From an uncultured Candidatus Saccharibacteria bacterium (GTDB taxonomy: Bacteria; Patescibacteriota; Saccharimonadia; Saccharimonadales; Saccharimonadaceae): 8,167 nt of DNA. Shown in pieces: positions 4,673-8,167 of the stretch. A program made the translations under genes and the position numbers. The stretch spans positions 1 to 8,167 of the forward strand of contig CALEKV010000234.1 of the NCBI GenBank assembly GCA_937902525.1, written 5' to 3'. Below the pieces are notes generated by a model that was given only the letters and a program-made list of their open reading frames with translations, was not told the origin of the DNA and did not search any database. Every line of letters starts with the position of its first letter. The first letter of the stretch is position 1.

Positions 4673-5740
4673 ATGATATTAGGCATTGACGAAGTAGGAC
4701 GCGGACCGTGGGCGGGGCCGTTGGTGGTGGGGGCGGTTGTCTTGGGTGGTGTTGCAGTTGACGGCCTAACTGATAGTAAAAAACTAACTAAAAAACAGCG
4801 TGAGCACCTAGCGCCGATTATTCAGGAACAGGCAGGTGCGTGGGCGCTTGGGTGGGTGGATGCCCAAGAGCTGGATGAAATTGGCATGAGTGAGGCGTTA
4901 AAGCTTGCGACGCGACGCGCGGTGGAGCAAATCAAGACCCCATATAGTGAGATTATTATTGACGGTACAGTTAACTTTTTGGCAGGAACGGGCAAGGGAA
5001 AGTATGTAACGTGCTTGCCAAAGGCTGATTTGCTGGTGCCAAGTGTGAGTGCGGCGAGTGTGTTGGCAAAGGTTGCGCGCGATGACTACATGGCAGAGCA
5101 AGATAGCGTGTATCCGGGCTATGGATTTGCAGGCCATGCCGGTTACGGTGTTGCAAAGCACCGTGAGGCGATAGAAAGACTAGGTGTGACGCCATTGCAC
5201 CGCCTTTCTTTTGCACCACTACAAAAGTATGCAAGCACTGTTTTGGCTGGAGCAGGTTTAGCAAATGAGTCTGTCATCCCGCACCATGGAAAATTGCTTA
5301 GCTTTGCGCGTAAGGCTGCGGGGCTGGCTACGCACTCCTCGCCTACGGCAAATCAAAGCAATTTTGCCGGGTGTGATGGGGCCTCATTTGCTAAACCTGC
5401 TCCAACCACGCGTGCTGTTGGCAATGAAAGCGAAACGGTGGCTGCTGATTATCTAAAGCGGAATGGGCACTCTATATTAGAGCGGAACTGGCGAACGCGC
5501 TGGTGCGAGATTGACATAATCAGCAAAAAGGGTGACACAGTATACTTTACGGAGGTAAAACACCGTAAAAATGACAAGGGCGGCGACGGCTTTGCGGCCA
5601 TTACGCACAAAAAGCTGCAGCAAATGACATTTGCTGCCGAGTTATACGCCACAGCGACGCCCGGCTATCACTTGCGATTAGCGGTGGCGCAAACAACAGG
5701 CGAATCTCCGTTTTTGCAGGATTATATTGAACTGGATTAG
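4673..5740 (+). CDS. rnhB: RNase HII fused to a YraN/UPF0102 nuclease-like domain
   Basis: The 355-aa product carries two domains. Residues 1-190 are a full RNase HII, which cuts the RNA strand of RNA:DNA hybrids and single ribonucleotides in DNA. It has GIDEVGRGPWAGP (D6, E7), LTDSKKL, IIIDGT (D97), PKADLLVPSVSAASVLAK (D119) and the YGFAGHAGYG and HRLSFAP motifs. Residues about 192-244 are a Gly/Ala/Ser/Pro-rich linker encoded by a palindromic repeat. Residues about 246-355 are YraN: G250 and E254 of the GNxxE start, then EID (E279, D281) and EVK (E294, K296), a PD-(D/E)XK-type core. No in-frame start codon with an SD precedes the YraN part, so it can only be made as a fusion. The start at 4673 puts the catalytic Asp at residue 6. 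A longer form from TTG at 4613 would run across the promoter. rnhB and yraN are commonly adjacent in bacteria. Confidence 0.93.
   Translation: MILGIDEVGRGPWAGPLVVGAVVLGGVAVDGLTDSKKLTKKQREHLAPIIQEQAGAWALGWVDAQELDEIGMSEALKLATRRAVEQIKTPYSEIIIDGTVNFLAGTGKGKYVTCLPKADLLVPSVSAASVLAKVARDDYMAEQDSVYPGYGFAGHAGYGVAKHREAIERLGVTPLHRLSFAPLQKYASTVLAGAGLANESVIPHHGKLLSFARKAAGLATHSSPTANQSNFAGCDGASFAKPAPTTRAVGNESETVAADYLKRNGHSILERNWRTRWCEIDIISKKGDTVYFTEVKHRKNDKGGDGFAAITHKKLQQMTFAAELYATATPGYHLRLAVAQTTGESPFLQDYIELD
5248..5404. repeat. 157-bp imperfect palindrome inside the rnhB-yraN linker
   Basis: Perfect 22-bp inverted arms (5248-5269 and 5383-5404, each reading TGGAGCAGG...AAATGAG from its outer end) enclose 113 bp. 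Inside them, AAAATTGCTT (5290-5299) pairs with AAGCAATTTT (5356-5365). Further in, TTTGC-CGTA-GGC blocks match with one-base bulges. Near the centre, GCGGGG (about 5318-5323) pairs with CCTCGC around the loop. The whole segment can thus fold as one long hairpin in DNA or mRNA. No target-site duplication is evident and no transposase is encoded. It stays open in the gene frame and encodes residues 192-244, precisely between the two domains. It is probably a non-autonomous palindromic element, comparable in behaviour to Rickettsia palindromic elements that insert in frame, but no relation to that family is claimed. Confidence 0.8.
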
Positions 5741-5746
5741 TATAAT
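5741..5746 (+). promoter_or_regulatory. Consensus -10 box of the six-span membrane protein gene
   Basis: A perfect TATAAT begins immediately after the rnhB-yraN UAG stop and is followed by six bases (aaggtc) and the ATG at 5753. The same -10/ATG spacing occurs at other starts here. AAGG in the gap is too close to the ATG to be a good Shine-Dalgarno. Cotranscription with rnhB-yraN across the 12-bp gap is also possible. Confidence 0.5.
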
Positions 5747-5752
5747 AAGGTC

Positions 5753-6337
5753 ATGGAATACAGCTTCTTTTTAGTTTATCTTGGCATAGTTGCGGCTGTA
5801 ATCTATGGTTTTGCCTACCTGTTCAAACACCATACGCAGCTAAAAGATTATAAGGGTGCACTATTAGCATTTTCGTTTATGGCAATGTTTGGGCCGGTTG
5901 GTGAGATATTGGTTGGCAATACGTATCATTTGCTTACGGGCACATACTTATGGCAGTATCAAATCTATCCTATTCATGGCGGTTATACGTCACTGATTGC
6001 ACCAGCCATGTGGGGTGTTTCGGGGCTTTATATCCATTTATTTTGGGGACGGATTGGCCAAATTGGGTATAGGCTTGTCCGTTACACAGTAGCCTCGGCT
6101 GATATAATTGCTGGCGAGGTTATGTTTAATGGGCTCTATTTTTTGCTTACCGGCGGCAAGTATGTGTTTTACTACCAACCACCTGACTTATTGCACTTTT
6201 CCTCGCTCCTGACAATTCCGTTTTATATAGTTGCGGCTTTCGCAATTATGCGCGCACTCAAATATTCCGCCGCACATAAACGGTTCTATTCGGTGCTGTT
6301 CCTCTTTGTGTCAGTTGTCGTTGTATACCTTATTTAA
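5753..6337 (+). CDS. Six-span integral membrane protein of unknown function
   Basis: I do not recognise the family of this 194-aa protein. Hydrophobic segments lie at about residues 5-24, 36-57, 80-98, 112-134, 149-169 and 177-194, so it is almost entirely membrane-embedded. Two stretches resemble each other: residues 50-81 and 121-152 both read GE-x6-Y-x-LLTG-x5-Y-x3-P and end in S-L, matching at about 11 of 32 positions. This suggests a duplicated two-helix unit with a conserved Gly-Glu inside each membrane segment. Aromatic residues cluster after each LLTG (TYLWQY, KYVFYY), as at a membrane interface. There is no signal peptide apart from the first span. The gene follows rnhB-yraN by 12 bp and its last 8 bp overlap the convergent aminopeptidase gene. 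The stop is UAA. An enzyme or transporter role cannot be assigned. Confidence 0.85.
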   Translation: MEYSFFLVYLGIVAAVIYGFAYLFKHHTQLKDYKGALLAFSFMAMFGPVGEILVGNTYHLLTGTYLWQYQIYPIHGGYTSLIAPAMWGVSGLYIHLFWGRIGQIGYRLVRYTVASADIIAGEVMFNGLYFLLTGGKYVFYYQPPDLLHFSSLLTIPFYIVAAFAIMRALKYSAAHKRFYSVLFLFVSVVVVYLI

Positions 6338-8167
6338 GGCTTAATAGCTTTGCGAGTACCGCAGGCTTGTCGGCTTCAATCAGCTCAACCCGGGCGGTGA
6401 TGTCGTTTATACCCACTTCAATGGCACGTTTGAGGGCGGGGTCGTTAGTCATTGGTGTAAAGAAGGCAACAAATTCGTCCAGCTGTGAGCGTTCACCTAA
6501 TACCTGGGCGCTGTAGCGCGGGAAGGCGTCATAGCTTTTATCGCCGCCAAACGTGGTTTCAATCCATGCCCATTCACTTTGCAGCCATGCCCAGGTCATG
6601 TCGCGGCCGTGCCGGTTCATTAAGAGTCGCACGTACCACATGGCGGTGTCCTGAGTACGGATAAAGGAGGTGTCCTTAACCAAATTAAGTAGTGCCGCAA
6701 GCTCCGCTTTGTCACGTGTGCTTGTGACCGCATCGCAGATGTTATTCCTAATATCAACGGACGCCGTTGAGCCATAGTAGCCCAGAAGGTCCTTGATGAC
6801 GGTGTGTGTATCGCCATGGCGTACTTCCGCAATTAAGATTATGTCACGGAGTTCCGCGTCCATTTCCTCAAGTGACTGCGTAGTGAACCGCTTGTGTGCC
6901 TCCGCTATGACGTCCGGATGTTCGCCATACAGCATAATTCCTAAAATGGTGGAGCGTAGCATGGTGTCATCTTCGGACTCGCCCGGCTTTTGGTTCCAAC
7001 CAAGTTTTTTATACATGGGTCTGGCGGCTTGGATGGCAAGCTTTTTGAGTGCTTTTTCTGCGGGCGTATCCGGAGCGACAAAGCGCTTAAGGTCATTGAG
7101 TAATCCACTGAGCATGCCCCAAACTTTTTCATTGTCCTCGGCCCTGTAGGCCAAAATCAGGTCAACAAAGGCTGCACTGGACACGAGCGGGCTTTTGGCG
7201 AGCAATGCCTGTTCTTTCAGCAGTTGCGCGCGTGTAATCACGCTGGCATCGCCTGTGGCGACATTATCTAAAATGGCGTCAAGTAGGGTGTTGTCATAGT
7301 GTGTCAGGTAATGGCCGGTATCGCTGACATTGAGGCGATAGGGCTGTTGCACATGGTAATTTGCGGTTCGTCCAGCAAACAACCCTGGCATATCTGCCGT
7401 ACTATCAAGCGGGATTGGCCATAATTTGTCCGACTTAGCGTGTGGTCCAATAAAGAACTGCTGTTGAGATAGCTTACCACTCGCGGTTGCATTTACCACC
7501 GGGAATCCGCTTTGAGTGAGCCAAGTGTTCATAAACTCGCTTACATCTTTGCCGCTCGCTGCCGATAGCGCGTGCCATAGATCGGCGCCAGTAGTATTGG
7601 CGTAACTGAACTTTGTAAAGTAATTGCTAAGGCCCTCGCGGAATGCTTTTTCGCCCACAAACGCTTGTAGCATACGCATGAGCCGCGCGCCCTTGGCGTA
7701 CACGATGGCGCCGTCAAATACGCTTTGGATTTCGTCTGGGTGGTGCACGGGAACCTTAACGGATTGCACGCCATCTAGACTGTCGCGGCGCATTGCATAC
7801 ACTGCTTCACCGGTGTTAAAGTCCAACCACACGTTCCAGTCCGGGTATAGCGCGTCCACGCAAATATATTCCATAATGGTCGCAAAACTTTCGTTCAGCC
7901 ATAGGTCATCCCACCACGCCATTGTGACTAGATTGCCAAACCATTGGTGGCTTAACTCGTGGCTTATGACTGTGGCAATGTATTGCTTGCTGGCAATGCT
8001 TGTAATGCCTGGGTTATATAGCAGAGCAGATTCACGATAGGTAATAAGCCCCCAGTTTTCCATGGCGCCGTTGGCAAAATCCGGTAAGGCAACTTGGTCG
8101 CTTTTTGGTAGTGGGTAGGGAACGCCAAAGTAATCATTAAAAAATTCTATAGTGTCAATGGAATGTT
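6330..8167 (-). CDS. pepN: M1-family zinc aminopeptidase, N-terminus outside the window
   Basis: The visible 611 residues are the catalytic and C-terminal part of an M1 (gluzincin) aminopeptidase that removes N-terminal residues from peptides. The open frame continues to the window edge, so the true start and most of the N-terminal beta domain are missing. At the visible start is FFNDYFGVPYPLPK, then GAMENWG (visible 33-39), which binds the substrate N-terminus. The zinc site is HELSH (H69, E70, H73) and, 18 residues later, E92 in LWLNESFA. Tyr156 in VYAKG matches the transition-state Tyr. The rest, about 350 residues, is a helical ERAP1-like C-terminal domain (for example ARPMYKKLGW), so the protein resembles the eukaryote/actinobacterial-type arrangement more than E. 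coli PepN. No signal peptide can be judged. The stop is UAA and overlaps the end of the convergent membrane protein gene. Confidence 0.95.
   Translation of the reverse strand, partial: HSIDTIEFFNDYFGVPYPLPKSDQVALPDFANGAMENWGLITYRESALLYNPGITSIASKQYIATVISHELSHQWFGNLVTMAWWDDLWLNESFATIMEYICVDALYPDWNVWLDFNTGEAVYAMRRDSLDGVQSVKVPVHHPDEIQSVFDGAIVYAKGARLMRMLQAFVGEKAFREGLSNYFTKFSYANTTGADLWHALSAASGKDVSEFMNTWLTQSGFPVVNATASGKLSQQQFFIGPHAKSDKLWPIPLDSTADMPGLFAGRTANYHVQQPYRLNVSDTGHYLTHYDNTLLDAILDNVATGDASVITRAQLLKEQALLAKSPLVSSAAFVDLILAYRAEDNEKVWGMLSGLLNDLKRFVAPDTPAEKALKKLAIQAARPMYKKLGWNQKPGESEDDTMLRSTILGIMLYGEHPDVIAEAHKRFTTQSLEEMDAELRDIILIAEVRHGDTHTVIKDLLGYYGSTASVDIRNNICDAVTSTRDKAELAALLNLVKDTSFIRTQDTAMWYVRLLMNRHGRDMTWAWLQSEWAWIETTFGGDKSYDAFPRYSAQVLGERSQLDEFVAFFTPMTNDPALKRAIEVGINDITARVELIEADKPAVLAKLLSLK

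Noticed and set aside
5248..5404. Reading the inverted repeat as an insertion sequence or a transcription terminator.
   Set aside because: There is no transposase, no visible target duplication and no U-tract, and the segment is translated in frame inside one gene.

Overview
The window looks like a piece of a small bacterial chromosome, most likely from the Candidate Phyla Radiation and plausibly Candidatus Saccharibacteria (TM7). This is inferred from gene content, the compact layout, the lone short SPOUT methyltransferase, the pilB-type ATPase, the malic enzyme, and the order rplS - rnhB - yraN. It was not tested by any search. The standard code fits: every gene has a normal family length with no internal UGA. 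All nine visible stops are UAA or UAG.

Layout, left to right. A SpoU/TrmH-type RNA methyltransferase (65-550, minus) is divergent from a type IV pilus assembly ATPase, pilB (603-2228, plus). pilB overlaps by one base a 104-aa single-span membrane protein (2228-2542). Convergent to these is a short malic enzyme (2571-3704, minus). Divergent from that is rplS (3801-4322), encoding bL19 with a long charged C-terminal tail. A perfect 14-bp hairpin (4341-4376) separates rplS from a 50-aa lipoprotein gene (4434-4586, minus), which has a good promoter and a strong Shine-Dalgarno. Divergent from it is rnhB, fused in frame to a YraN (UPF0102) nuclease-like domain (4673-5740). A six-span membrane protein of unknown function follows (5753-6337). 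An M1 zinc aminopeptidase (6330-8167, minus, N-terminus outside the window) meets it tail to tail with an 8-bp overlap.

Three things stand out. First, the linker joining RNase HII to YraN is encoded by a 157-bp imperfect palindrome whose outer arms are a perfect 22-bp inverted repeat. It sits exactly at the domain junction, as if a palindromic element had inserted in frame and welded two neighbouring genes. Second, five of the seven gene starts with a readable upstream region have a -10 box ending only 6-7 bases before the ATG and no Shine-Dalgarno, which predicts leaderless mRNAs. rplS and the lipoprotein gene instead have a leader and an SD. Third, the lipoprotein gene is short enough to be missed by ordinary gene calling.

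Functionally the genes are mostly housekeeping: RNA modification, ribosome, RNA:DNA hybrid removal, carbon metabolism and peptide degradation. The pilus ATPase pair and the two membrane or lipoprotein genes are the surface-related part. No tRNA, rRNA, CRISPR, insertion sequence or transposase gene was seen.
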